The notes beneath the pieces are model-generated. The model saw only the letters and a list, made by a program, of their open reading frames with translations, ran no database searches and was not told the origin of the DNA. DNA of 23,790 bases from Hemicentrotus pulcherrimus (taxonomy: Eukaryota > Echinodermata > Echinoidea > Camarodonta > Strongylocentrotidae), in assembly GCA_003118195.1 (NCBI GenBank), contig BEXV01000503.1, positions 61,696 to 85,485 of the forward strand. Reading direction: 5' to 3'. A program made the translations under genes and the position numbers. Every line of letters starts with the position of its first letter. Position 1 is the stretch's first letter. Shown one piece after another: positions 1 through 12,200 of the stretch.

Positions 1-653
1 GGGGGGGGGGGAGGTAATGGAACGAAATTTTAGTGCTTGTTATTTGATAATCGTATACCCATCAGAGTAAAAAAAAAATTATTGACGATATAAACAAAAT
101 GAGAATTCTCAAACTAAACAAGACCGATATCAAGGAGGTATATCGCCTTCAAGTTGAAAAAACAACCACTGAATTGGCGCATATACATAATAATATCGGA
201 AACTTTGCTGGGATGAATTAAGTCACGTTAACTAAATCATTTCAAACGTCACATCTCCCTGTGTAAGTATAGTCGTTGAATTTATGCTGAATAATATATT
301 TAAACATGTATGACTTAAATGAATTAGCGCAGTTAAACTATGGATTTAAAAGTAATGGTGGTCTTTAGAAAGCAGTTTGAGACTCACTCGTACACGGTCG
401 TAAAATACACGTTCATTACCGATGAGTGCTTTGATTAGCACCTTTTCATAGAAGCTCGGCTAAAGTTTGCAGGGCCCTCAGTCTGAATACCGATGAGGCT
501 ACCCTTGATAAACAAGACTTATTATTATTATCTTTATGATTATTATTATAATTACATGCAGAACAGCAAAGTGCCTTTAATTTGTTTGTACTTCGTAATT
601 CCATAGCCTTCCAATGTCACATTTAGCTTTTATTTTGTGGTTGTTGCATTTGC

Positions 654-698
<45 letters not shown>

Positions 699-726
699 AA
701 AAAAAGAGAAGGAGGGAGAGAGAGAT
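654..726 (+). repeat. GA-rich purine microsatellite
   Basis: About 73 bases of almost pure A/G, mainly GA dinucleotides with a central A run. It makes an open frame of Arg/Glu repeats that has no coding meaning. Confidence 0.9.
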
Positions 727-1925
727 TTTTGAGCTTGTAAATTATTCAAGTGCCACAAGTTTTTGTTGTTATAGTCTTAGTTCAAATTACTATTTGAGTT
801 AACCGTGTAATTTTCAGGCGCTATGCACATGATAATTAGAGCTGTGCAACATATGATCCTAAAACCAGACAAAGTAATCCTATATTAATTTATATCAAAC
901 ATGTTTTTTAAGTAAATGTTTGTTTTTGTTGTACATGTAATTGTATAGACTGACGTTTGTTTTGTTATTATGTTAACGCGTGAGGCCTCAAATTAAAGAC
1001 TAGTAGAAGTCAATCAATTACGCGTTGCGTGTGGTTGACTTGACAACAAACTTGTGGAGCGAGACCGAGATTTTCCTGTGAGTATATAAAAAACAAATTC
1101 TTTTACACAAAACTGGTCATTTAAGTAAGAATGTTATGATGAAACTTATATTGATGAAATATTCGATCAGTTATGAATTGGGATCATCATGAAAATGCCT
1201 TCATTTAAACATTTTGAGTTTAAGAAAATTGATCGCCATTTCGACTGCCTAGTCCGACACGTTGTTTTTCGTGTACCACTACCAGCACTGGACAGGTGCA
1301 TGCACTAATTGTTGTGAGTCAATTCTTCTTCTTCCAGTGCAAGTACAGCCCTCTGGGTAGAGTATTTTCGTACTCTTGTGTAGTGCTGTGAACGAGTGTG
1401 TCATGCTTCATTGTGTGAGCCTAAAAAAAAAAAAGAGGTCCCAAATGGTTTTAGAATTGAGTAGACCCTCTAGGCCTAGATCTAGTAAAAAACTAAAAAG
1501 TGTTCATTGTGTTTTATTCGTACGCAAGCAAGCGAGCCCAGACACAGAGCACAGACCTCTCACAAAATTTGCTATATTTACAGTTTTGGCCCTAGTTCAG
1601 AAGTCTATCCAAAATTTGACCTGTAACTCCGGCGTGGAGAAAAGTTACTAAAACGTAAAAGTAACTTAGACTAGATCTGGACCCTACCCCAAAAATGAAT
1701 AAAAATATTCATCAAATGTCCAAATAAAGATCATGATTTAAAAGTTGTTATGTTTTTCGAAAAATACTCACAACTTACCTGTATTGTGTCAATTGTCTTG
1801 TTTTTTGTGTGAGTATTTCTTAGAAAACCGTTGGTATTAGTTTATGCTTTTTCACAGGTTTCAGGGCAAACTGCTGCACATGAAGTGCATACTGATGGTG
1901 GGTTGCTGGCATGCGCGCACCTGTG

Positions 1926-2005
1926 TTAACCCGTTGACTACTGAATTATCTTATTCCCACAGGCTTAACACAGGGACCACCAGGTTCCCGTAAGCAATGG
2001 GTTAA
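1926..2005. repeat. Short TTAACCC-ended foldback element
   Basis: It begins TTAACCCGTTG and ends CAATGGGTTAA, inverted repeats with one mismatch over 11 bases, 80 bases in total. TTAACCC ends are the hallmark of piggyBac-type elements, so this may be a tiny non-autonomous derivative. A related right end is seen at about 4978-5010 (see that entry). Confidence 0.45.
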
Positions 2006-2435
2006 GTTATCTACCATCGGATCCTCATTATGGTCCTCATTACAATTTAGTAAAAGAAGGTGGCAGCTCGCTGAGATCGGATGAACGTTATGCGCATGCG
2101 CTGAATGTAAACTTTAAGGCACACTGCGTGACTGTCCTACTTGTAGCTGCTTGCTCCCTCTATATAGAAAACTTCCCCAATCGGTGCCTGTTGGTCCCCC
2201 ACGATCCTCTTTTTTCTTATGTTAAATGAGAGCTGAGTTAATGAGATAGCCACCTGTCACAGTGACCTCACTGGCTCGCTGGGTAGTCTTATTCCTTCTG
2301 GCTGAAGTAGTAAAGCCTTCCTTTAAGTTCCATGTGCCGCGAAGATGAATTTTGGACTAATTTTGCTTTTCTTTTTCAAACAGATAGCCGTTACAAATTG
2401 AAAAGCTTTTATTTTACAATGTTTTGTGGTATTAA

Positions 2436-2801
2436 AGGTAAAGACCAGTATTGGAAACGCACCAATTTCAAAAAATGAAATGGAAGCTCTCATGACCAAT
2501 CATGTGAAAGAATATGTTTTGACTAATACATGATGATAAAAGATTTGCCGGGAAACCGCCTACTAATTCATATATTTGGTAAATTTGTTACTCTCATGGT
2601 CTGTGAGAGATATAGGGTAGTCCCATATACATTTTTCTGTGTATAGTGCTTGTAACTTAACGAAGAATGGGCCAAATTTCTTATTATTTTGATGATTCCA
2701 GAACCTTGCAAATGCCAGATGCTAGATGATCAACCTTTTCTGATCAATTCCACAACGTTTCTTTCACAATGCAATCGCATGACCATAACTGGTCTTTACC
2801 T
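2436..2801 (+). mobile_element. TTAA-flanked foldback element, family 1, copy A
   Basis: 366 bases with terminal inverted repeats AGGTAAAGACCAGT / ACTGGTCTTTACCT. It is flanked by TTAA (2432-2435) on the left and TTGA (2802-2805) on the right, consistent with a duplicated TTAA target that has one later change. No open frame of note, so it is non-autonomous. A second copy lies inverted at 16448-16813. Confidence 0.8.
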
Positions 2802-3234
2802 TTGATTGCGCCCTAGCCATGCAGCCCAAAACTCAATATCCTCATTTATGCTGATGATCCTCATTCTCGTACCAGCACCCCTACTGATAGGGCTACAGAA
2901 ATATATGTAAAGGGTTTACTCAGTTTCGTTTGGATATATTCGTGATTACAAGAAGTAATCTTTCTCGAATTCTCTATCAGAACTACATGTATAAGTAACT
3001 AAATGCTGATAGCATTGACACTAACAGGGGCCGGGGGACACATACATGTATGGGCACCCACAAATGTAAATCTGAACCACCAAAATTCAAAATTTAAACA
3101 TAGATCCAGATCTCTTTCATGCATACAGATTTTTTTTTTAATTCAGACCCCCTTCTAAGTTACTTAGTATGGAGCCCTGGTTACATGTTGCTCTTTATAT
3201 TCATATTATTAGAACCACCATCTCCCTATTTCAG

Positions 3235-3288
3235 ACCAGTATTGGGCTTCCAACCTGATGAACCATTGATGAGAGGAAATCAGACACA
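3235..3288 (+). promoter_or_regulatory. 5'UTR part of first coding exon, with two upstream ATGs
   Basis: A good acceptor (pyrimidine-rich stretch then CAG at 3232-3234) suggests that the exon starts at 3235, so at least one non-coding exon lies further upstream. Two ATGs precede the main start. The first, at 3258, opens a three-codon frame ending in TGA at 3267-3269. The second, at 3269, overlaps that stop by one base and runs in another frame past the main ATG to 3412. If present in the mRNA, these could lower translation from 3289. The main ATG has the better context. Confidence 0.5.
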
Positions 3289-6200
3289 ATGGACATCTTA
3301 CCCCCTGTATCTTCCAATCCACTGGCAGCCGACCCAACTCCCAGCATGCATATATCACTGCCAGAGGATGCAGATGATGGAGATGGTGCACAAAATGGCC
3401 AGAATGGAGTAGAGGATGAGAAGAAGGAGAGGGGAGGCTCAGGATTCCAACTTGGAGACATCCTGTTGTCAGGAAGAAGCCAGAGGGGAGGAGAAGGGGG
3501 AGGAGAGGGGGATGGAGCAGTGATGTTGTCTGACTGGCATGCGTTCCGAGGGAGGGACATCGAGAGTGATAATACCATGGAGTTCAACAGACAGGTGGAC
3601 CACGTCAATATCTGGCTGGACAAGTGGAATCACAATCAGGTAACAATTAATGATAGGTTCACTTACATCAACTTTGGATTTGTATACTATCCATGGTAAT
3701 AGAATGATCTTTCTATGTAAATTTGTCATACGTGTATTCCTCTGTTTAGTGTGCCCCTAAAACAAGCAATGAATTTTGGATTTGGATAACATCCTCCTTT
3801 GGCTGACATGCATTTTTGTATATTGAATGTCTTTGACTGTGAATTGTATGTGGACTATTTTCATAGTCAGGGACGAAAATCAACTCAAAGTATGGTATCA
3901 TAATTTTGTTGAATTAATTCCTGCACTTGTTAACATATGCATCAGATGTCATTAATAAATCCCTGAATTTGTCATGCCCATGTACATTTCTTGCATTTTT
4001 TTGCATCCCTCAGCGCTGTCTGATATTAGAGGGAATATTGCAGCGTAGCAACTACACCCAATATAACTTCCTATGGACCACTCTTCAACCAGCCCTTCAT
4101 CGAGACTTCATGTACACAGCCAGACAGCATTACCCTGAGTATAACTTTGAGCCTATCAGCAGTCACACTAGCAGGGAGACCAGGACTAAGCGAGCCGTTA
4201 GGAACTATTATCACGCTCACAGGTAAGGCTATTTCATCTTCAGATTTCCATAAAGAAATCTTGAGTTGGATAATTAGAGGGATGATGCCAGTTTTCAATA
4301 GCCTGAATTCAGGTCCTGGCGAGTTATTTTCATCCCATAGTTTAGGCTTTTTTGTGTACAGACTTGCTCATTCTAGGTGATTTTCAGGCCCTCTGATCAA
4401 TTCTAACTGGCATCCCTGTAATTATATACATGTATGTGATGGCATTAGGACTAAACTCTGTTTGTTTTGTATATGATATAATATATGTATATTGACTTTA
4501 CCTTAAAAAGGTATTTGTGTGCTATGCATGATAGATGTTGGATAATTAACTTATGCATGATAAATATGACAGAGACAAATATTTGTTAGTTTTTTGTATT
4601 AAGAAAAATTGGTCTGACATGCTTTAAATGTACATGTATGTATTAGGATACAAAAATTAAAAAAAAAAACATTGTGATGTCAATCATGACAAGGGATAAA
4701 CATGATACTTGACTTCTCAGTTGCTCATCACTATATTTCACTTAATTGAGAAGTAAAAGCTTTTCAGCATATCAAACTGATTCCAGGGCATCGCTATTTC
4801 ATTTTTGTTTTATTTGTTTCTATTCATAGTGCACATCTACAAAGGAAGACTGATGTGAAGAGATTGAACATCCAGCACATCCTACCTGTCATCACGTCTG
4901 CTCCTTCAGAGGAACCTAAGGAAGTGTAAGTTTCCACTGACCACCCAACTCTCTCATTCCCCAAACATGAAATCTAGGAACCGCCTGGTTCCAGTGGGCA
5001 ATGGGCTAAAGCTTGTTAAACAACCAATTTAATTTGTATGATGTTAAATATATATTAAAGGTACAATGTCATATTTGCAGCCAACATCAAATTCTGTAGA
5101 GCTTTGCAGGAGTTATAAATATGTCACATACATGTATTTCCTATCTGTGAAATGTAAACGTTAGCAGTGTTCTAATATTCAAATTATGCAAGGAAACCTG
5201 TTTACTTTTTAGACTTTACTGTCAAGACTAATCTGGCTATTACTCAAAGGATTGCAATCACCTAAGTTGATTCAACAACCAATGGTCGTTATTTTCCCTC
5301 TTAAAGACATTTTTCAAGCCCTTTCATTTTGAGGGAAGTTCTGAATTAGTTATATCTTTCAAATGCCATTGGAATCAAACATTTCCATTTCTTTTGGCAT
5401 GCAAATGGGACATATTGTACCTGTAAGAAAATTTTATAATTACTCCCATTGGCTGAGATCAGCGGCCAATCTCAAATACTGAAAGTTACAACAAAATGTA
5501 CATTTTTAAAGAATATAGTGAGTCTCTTTCAGATTCATTTACTCTGCATCTACAGTCAATCTTGTGACACCTCTCTTTTATTTGATTTCTCCAACAGGTC
5601 ATTCAAGTCTGGCTGGGACAGACTCAGACCAACCAACAGCATGCCACTTGTCAAGCTGCCCTCTGTCTCACATTCCAAAACTTTTGACCATCCACTCAGC
5701 AAATCAGCTCCAGTCTCTCCGATGAGGTAAGATTTTGTTGGTGGATTCTATATGTCACGCTTTGTTGATTTGTTTTTTGTTTATGCAAATGTTTGAAGTA
5801 TTACTCTCTCTATCTTTTTCTCTCTGCCACTTTCTTTATGCCCCTTCTTTCCCTTTACACCTCCCCCTATTCTCCTTATCTATCTCTCTCTTTCTCCCTT
5901 TACATTTTCCCCTCTCTTTACATCTTTCTTGTTCTTTACTTTACATCTCTCTTTTCCTTTTCTTTCCTTCTCTCCTCAATCTCTCTTCTATCCTTTTTAT
6001 ACATACCGGTACAGTGTATGCTTTTTTTCCATTATGTTACCTTATTATCAAGCTCCTAATACTCTGACCTTAATGAATTAAACGACTGTCTTCCTTTTGT
6101 AACATACACTATACATTGGGTTTTTATAATATATGGTTTGATATTTAATGTTCAGGAGTGAGAAAGATTTAACAAATATTGAATTACATTATATTATGCA

Positions 6201-9200
6201 ACTCTCCTATTTAGCATGGCATTTCTACCCTATTTGTAAAATGAAATTTATTTATACAATCACCTTTAGGGATGATCAGCCAATCAGAAGGCATATGCAG
6301 GACCATGACGGCCATTCCATTCCAAGAAAGAGGGTGACAAGAAACGAGAGAAAACGGAGGGGGTACAATCCTGTGGACGATGCGAACGTTCCTTTGTTGA
6401 CCAAGGCACTGACCGATGTCCAGTTGACCTGGAATAGACCCACCATGGTAAATTGAATTAAGCCTGTTTCATCCTTGAAGTTAACTATAAATGAGTAATG
6501 CTGTAGGCAAGGGCTTGACCATACAGAGAAAATAGGGAGACTACTGCAAAAGCAGAAGCTTTAGAGACAGCTCATGTTTGTGAAATTTAAATGCTTAAAG
6601 TAATTGAATTATGATTAATTAATTGCAGTTAACGAAGTATTGCTGCGGTAAAGGTCCTCATTATCACTTCTTAAAAGTTTTAGTTGACTTTTAGAGAGAT
6701 ATTTTGATAAACTGTATTTAAAGTCTCATACCTAAACCTAAAGATTGCTTCTTTACTACATCGCATATCAGAAGTAACAGTATGCATCTTAATTGTTTGT
6801 TATTCCCCTGCTCGACGCCTGTTAAAACATGAGAATGTTTGAGAAAAAAAACACAATTCCAACCAGAATGCAAGACCCAGTGTACTTCTTTTCTTATATT
6901 ACCCTTTATTTTGATTCATGAATTGATATTAAATGAAACGTGTTCTCGTTTAATGAGCTTTACCATAATTTCTGTATTTCTGTATTTTGCCAGTCTGGTA
7001 ACAGGGCTGATAGGCTACCTCCCATCGAACCAGTTCCTGTGGAATCCTGGCAACTCTTTCATTGGTATGCAGAATGCTGGAATGGTGAGTAAACCACCAC
7101 CCATCACAATAGATACTTAGGTGTCGTGGTGTCGTGGTCGGTATATATAAAGTGATAAGTGCATGCTATACAAGAACCAAATATTTTTTGTTATTAAAGT
7201 GTATCCTGATAGTATGTTGTTTTTCTTAGAAAAGGAGATAAAAATTATACAGTGATATTGGAAAAATCAAAATAAACATAAATAGATAGTTCAAAGTGAG
7301 GTAAAGATTTAATTTAATTTAAGCATTGAATCTGTAGAAGAAACATGTTACAAACTTGATAAACTGTTTTTAAATGTTAACAATATTGTCGCTGTTGAAA
7401 CAAAAAGTCTCAACTAATTCACATTTGTCTTGGTTATCTATTACTTTTTAAATATTCTAATCCATAGATGTGCAGAGAAACGAGTTCCTTCACAAACTCT
7501 TGAAAAAGTTGGATCAGCGGCAGTTATATTTCCTATCTACACACTCTGCAGTAAGTTTAACCATCACAGATTATCATGATTCACTGTTATCTATTTGTTA
7601 TCAAGTAAATCATAACAAAAGAATGTTGATTTGTTATGCTAATTATGCAATAAATTTGATGAAATGCTCTTGAGAGATGATTGGTAGTAAAAAAAATTAT
7701 TAAGAGAAGGATTGAAGTGAAGCATACTGTACATATACATAAACTTTTCATCTAGCAGTAGCACTCGTGAGAGTAAACCTTCAGACAGAAAGAAGAAATT
7801 TGACAAAATTCTCTCTATGAAATGTACATCCACATCAAGGTACTGGTCACCAAGATTATTTGATTCTGAAGTTGATATTTGTTGAATGTGATATGAGAAA
7901 TCAAAAGGTTAGTATTTCTTATAAAGAGATTTTTTTTTAAATTATGGGTTAGGAAACAAATTCTAATGAAGCATTTTTTGACAAATTCAGTTAAAAATGT
8001 AAATTCCATGTCAAAATAGCTGAAACCATTATATATTTGTTTATATTTTCTTCACAGCTGAAACAGTCGCGTGATTTTGTCACCCTGCTGCCCTTACCGT
8101 TGGCGCTAAGAATCCTGAGATACCTGTCGCCAAGATGGCTGCTAGTTGCAGCCCAGGTCTGTAAGATGTGGAACCGCCGGGCCAGTCATGACCAAATATG
8201 GAAGGAGAAGTGTTCTCAGGTCGCAATTGGTAAGCTTAGAGTCAGTTGCTTGCGACTTCTGTAATAAGCCTTTAGTGGAATGAAAGAGTCAATATTCAAT
8301 GGGAAAAAAGTTATGGTTGGGGCTCTGTTCCTTCTCTCTTTTCTGTTTTCTCACAAGTATATATGAAGAGCTAAATAATTTTGAAGGATTGCATAACTAT
8401 TTTTTTAAACAAGAAAATGTGACAAAGAGAAAAGTATCAGTATGTGTAGAAGAGTGTTTTGCTTGAATATGAAACAAGGGGCAAAGGGTAGATGGCATTT
8501 TTTGTTTGTTATTAAAATTAGAGAAAAATACTATGAAGCATTTTCAGTTTTAGCCTGTTGTCGACTGGAAACGGGCGTTCATTTTTACAAAGAAATTTGT
8601 TTGTGTTTTTCCTAGAAATTCCTCTTCCTGAGACACCATTTCAGTGGAAGAAGATCTACCGAGATAATGTGTTTCTGAGGTTTAACTGGGATGAAGGCAA
8701 GACAAAATCTGTGGATGTCAGAGGTCATGCTTCCAAGTAAGTATAGAAACCAAAACTATTAAACTCTGCCATATTTTGTTTGGATTGAGTACTGAAAATG
8801 GTTACCCTTTTGGTGCCATAGATGGTTTAAAGCTGCCTGCAAATATGTATATTATTTATACTGGGCAAATTAAAAGCTTGTTAATTTTCATTTTAACTCA
8901 AAAGGTGTTCATGAATGCTAAAGTCCATTACCATTTGAAAAAGGTTATTTTGACATTGATATGGGCAATGTGAAAAAAGTATGCTCTAATTTTGGATGTT
9001 ATAATAATCATGATATCACTGTTCACAATTGTGATTGTGCATAGAGGTAGTTAAAGAACTGTCAAGTCTTTGGAAAGACATTGACATTTTTCTTGAAATG
9101 TACATGAACATCCATTGTCTGTGCATCAAATTTGACCCTGGCCTTGATTCTCCCAGGTTTACTGGTAGAGCATTCTGAATGCTATGGTAGTCCTGGCAGT

Positions 9201-12200
9201 AACATATAAATTCCAACTGCATTATATTTATGATACAAGTATTGTTTGTAGGAATGATTTGTGTATTTTTCTCTATTCTTGTTTGATACAGAGTGCATTG
9301 TGTAACATTTGATGGAGAGAATCGTATTGCCAGTGGGAGCGCAGATAAGACTGTCAAGGTTTGGGACATCAGAACAGGTGCTTGCATCCAGACACTCAAA
9401 GGACATCAGGTAATATAGTATAGTGTCATCAAACTATGGTGTTGATTATGTTCAGTGCTAATCTTTATAATGATATGAATTGTATTTATGGGTTCATATT
9501 CAAGTCCCTTGTGAGATTGTTTACAGAAGGTATATCTGATTAATTTCCTTGATGTATTTGCTAAAGCTGATGAAAGATGCTTAAGTACAGTGCCTAAACT
9601 TATTCTCTAACTTATTTGGTGTTGACTTTGGTTTAACAAGCATGCATTTTAATCCTGATTTATTTTGAACACCATTGTCAAAAGATTTCATTGGCCTCTT
9701 AATTGTGTGAAGTAAAGATTTTTACAATAATTATTACATGTCTGATGTTACATACATGTACATATATGTATGCAATTAGCCATTTATGCATGCATGTTCT
9801 GTTACAGGTGAATCAAATAGATGGTAACTAGGGGTTCTGAAGAGAACAATGCATGAATTGCAATAGATTATTGAACAGATCTATTGTGTGCAAGCCAGTG
9901 TCAATCATTGCTGATATTCATGTATGCATGGCAGATGAATTGAATAGTTAGTAACGACTGAGAGAAACATTCATCAATTGAAATACATAAACAGGTCTAC
10001 CATGTGGATACTACATGTATGTGTATACTATGTTGTCTTCATCATTTCTGGGATTGCAGTAGGATGTGTGCATGCATGATATTACTTCACCAAATGCCTT
10101 CTCATTTGCTTTTCATTTATTATATATTTGGTGTTATAGAAGTTTTAAATGGGTCCACTTGCGATTGTGTATTAAACAGCCTTTCACATTTCTAATGTTA
10201 AATACAGAAGGGTGTATGGTGTCTGCGTTTCTTCACAAAACACCTCCTCATCAGTGCGTCCTACGATGCAACCATTAAGGTGTGGAACCTGAGGAAGGGG
10301 ACGTGTGCTCGCACCCTCTTGGGTCATGAAGGAGCTGTCTGGTCCATGGCGTTGAAGAAGAACTACCTTGCCACAGCATCACAAGACAGAACCGTATGTT
10401 TGGTTTTGCATTTCTATCTCATCAAAGGCTCTCTCTCTCTCTCTCTTTCTCTATTTCTCTCTCTTCACTTCCTCTCACCCCATCCCTTAAATAAAATTCC
10501 CCTCTCTGTATCTTCATGTCTCTTTTACTCTTTATGCATGCACATTTGAGCTCTCTTTCTGTTTATCTCTAGCTACACCAATCTCTTTCTTTTAATACTA
10601 GCTTTTTAATCCGTATTCATGACATACTGTATGTCTATTCCTGTCAATTCATCTTTGTGTTATTACTCTCCCTTCTCTGTCTTTACTTTATATGCCCACT
10701 CTCTTTATATAAATCTATGTAGAATTCTTTTCAGTGTCTTCTTCTATTCTTGCTACCTCCAATTTATTTGTTTGGTTCAATATATTTGAAAACAACAAAA
10801 CAAAGAACAGCTGCTGTGCGTGGAAGAACACTTGAGAGTATTATATAGCTAATTCAATGAATGAATAATATTAAGTCTTATTTAAATCTCAAGTCTAAAT
10901 TGAAGTCCTCATTTTTTGTTTTTTATTTTTCCCCAGGTCAAATTATGGGACCTGAGCACCTGTGAGCTGAAACACACCCTGGTCGGTCATGGGCAAGCAG
11001 TGTTCTGTGTTGATATGGATGAGGAGTGCACTATGGTGATATCAGGATCAGCTGATAAGGTAGGTCACATTAGGTGTAGTGTATAAAGGTGCTTATTCTG
11101 AAGTGTATCATTCTGAGTGTTGGTTTTTTACCTTCCTTAAAACTTTATATTTTTATCTGTTTTGTGATCACATAATATATTTGCCATTGTACACTTCTTT
11201 ACACTACTTTGTTATGTATAATTCTGCTGTGACATAATCTTTGTCATTGTGCAACTAATTGGAAAGGGATTTCTGCTGTCATATATGACAAATGAATAAA
11301 TAAATTCAATTCAATAATCCAAAGACAAACAAATATGACATTAGTACTTCGGTACTCTACGGGGGTACTTGGAGAATGAACACTGATTTTGAGTGAGAAT
11401 TCCACTTAAAATACTTTGACTTCTCCAATCTGTCTTGTACTCTTTCTACCATAGAGCGTGAGAATCTGGAGTGTCGAGACAGGCCGTCACACACGAGTCA
11501 TCCGCATCAGCCAAACAACATCCGTCATGGCCCTGAACTATCATCAGGGATACTTTGTCTGTTCAGTTGGAGAGATTGTATCGCTATGGCGACTGGATAC
11601 TGCCACGTGTGTGAAGACATTTGAGGAGCATGAAAAAAGGTAGAGTATTGTCTCATATATTACAGAGGTACATTTAATATACTAATATGTCTTGAACTTG
11701 ACATGATACATTAACTGTATTCGTGTTTTGCAATTATGAATATGAATATTTGATTTGATCGCTAGTTGATTTAATTGGGTAAAATTGTATTTATTACACT
11801 TAAAATTGACTTAATTAGCTATTCTACCATTCAACTTCACTTCACCCTTCTGGCAATCATAAAAATATTCATAACTATGACATTGAAATTGTCATATTGC
11901 AAAAAGAATTTAGATGATTTGTATTCAGTGTGGTATTCAGTGTGTATTAGTCTTGAAATCTCATATGCCTTTTGCTTACAAATAGTGGCATGTATTTTTC
12001 AAACGGAATCTAAAATACTTTTTTTCAATTTTATACACATATATCTTCCTGTCAATTTGTCATTACCAACATGGGCTTACATTGTAGGTTGTAAAATGCC
12101 CTTTTAAATGTTTATTTTGGCTTCTAATTTGGCCCCATGCAATCACTTACATTGTTTATTAGTCTGGTCCATGGAAACCTATAATGCAGCAGTGATGATA

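Larger units (their letters stand above)
1..3234. other. Upstream region of the F-box/WD gene
   Basis: No coding exon is convincing here. It should contain the promoter and at least one non-coding exon of the F-box/WD gene, since the first coding exon has a splice acceptor. One weak candidate is a CpG-containing stretch at about 970-1077 followed by a GTGAGT donor at 1078-1083; nothing else supports it. Also present are a G run at the very start, a purine microsatellite (654-726) and two foldback elements listed separately. Confidence 0.35.
3640..8057 (+). other. Introns 1–7 of the F-box/WD gene
   Basis: Introns 3640-4013, 4223-4829, 4926-5597, 5727-6269, 6448-6993, 7085-7467 and 7551-8057. 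No extra exon is evident. Contents of note: a decayed TTAACCC-type fragment (about 4978-5010), a lone TTAAAGGTACAATG element-like end at 5055-5068 without a partner, and a pyrimidine tract at 5796-6000. Confidence 0.7.

Noticed and set aside
1..11. G run at the left edge as a structural element
   Set aside because: Eleven G at a window edge are too short and too prone to sequencing error to interpret.
614..802. Open frame of 62 codons rich in Arg/Glu
   Set aside because: It is a translation of the GA microsatellite with short random flanks.
970..1083. Non-coding first exon of the F-box/WD gene ending at 1077
   Set aside because: Only a CpG-containing stretch and one GTGAGT donor support it, so it is kept as a hint in the upstream entry and not called.
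1376..1651. Open frame of 91 codons, Lys/Ser-rich
   Set aside because: No recognisable domain, contains an A run, and has no splice or codon support. Treated as chance.
3119..3288. Upstream extension of the open frame through 3412 as a coding start
   Set aside because: It crosses the acceptor at 3234 and is in the wrong frame for the F-box/WD protein; the 3289 frame has in-frame stops just before its ATG.
3231..3729. Minus-strand open frames opposite exon 1
   Set aside because: Antisense shadows of a GC-rich coding exon.
5735..6067. Two overlapping Leu/Ser/Phe-rich open frames
   Set aside because: They come from the C/T tract and its surroundings in intron 4.
6148..6269. Upstream part of the open frame containing exon 5
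   Set aside because: It is intron sequence read through; the acceptor TTTAG at 6265-6269 defines the exon start and keeps phase with exon 4.
11158..11316. Retroposon with a TTCAATTCAAT tail in intron 12
   Set aside because: Only a tail-like motif is seen; no promoter box, target duplication or second copy in the window.
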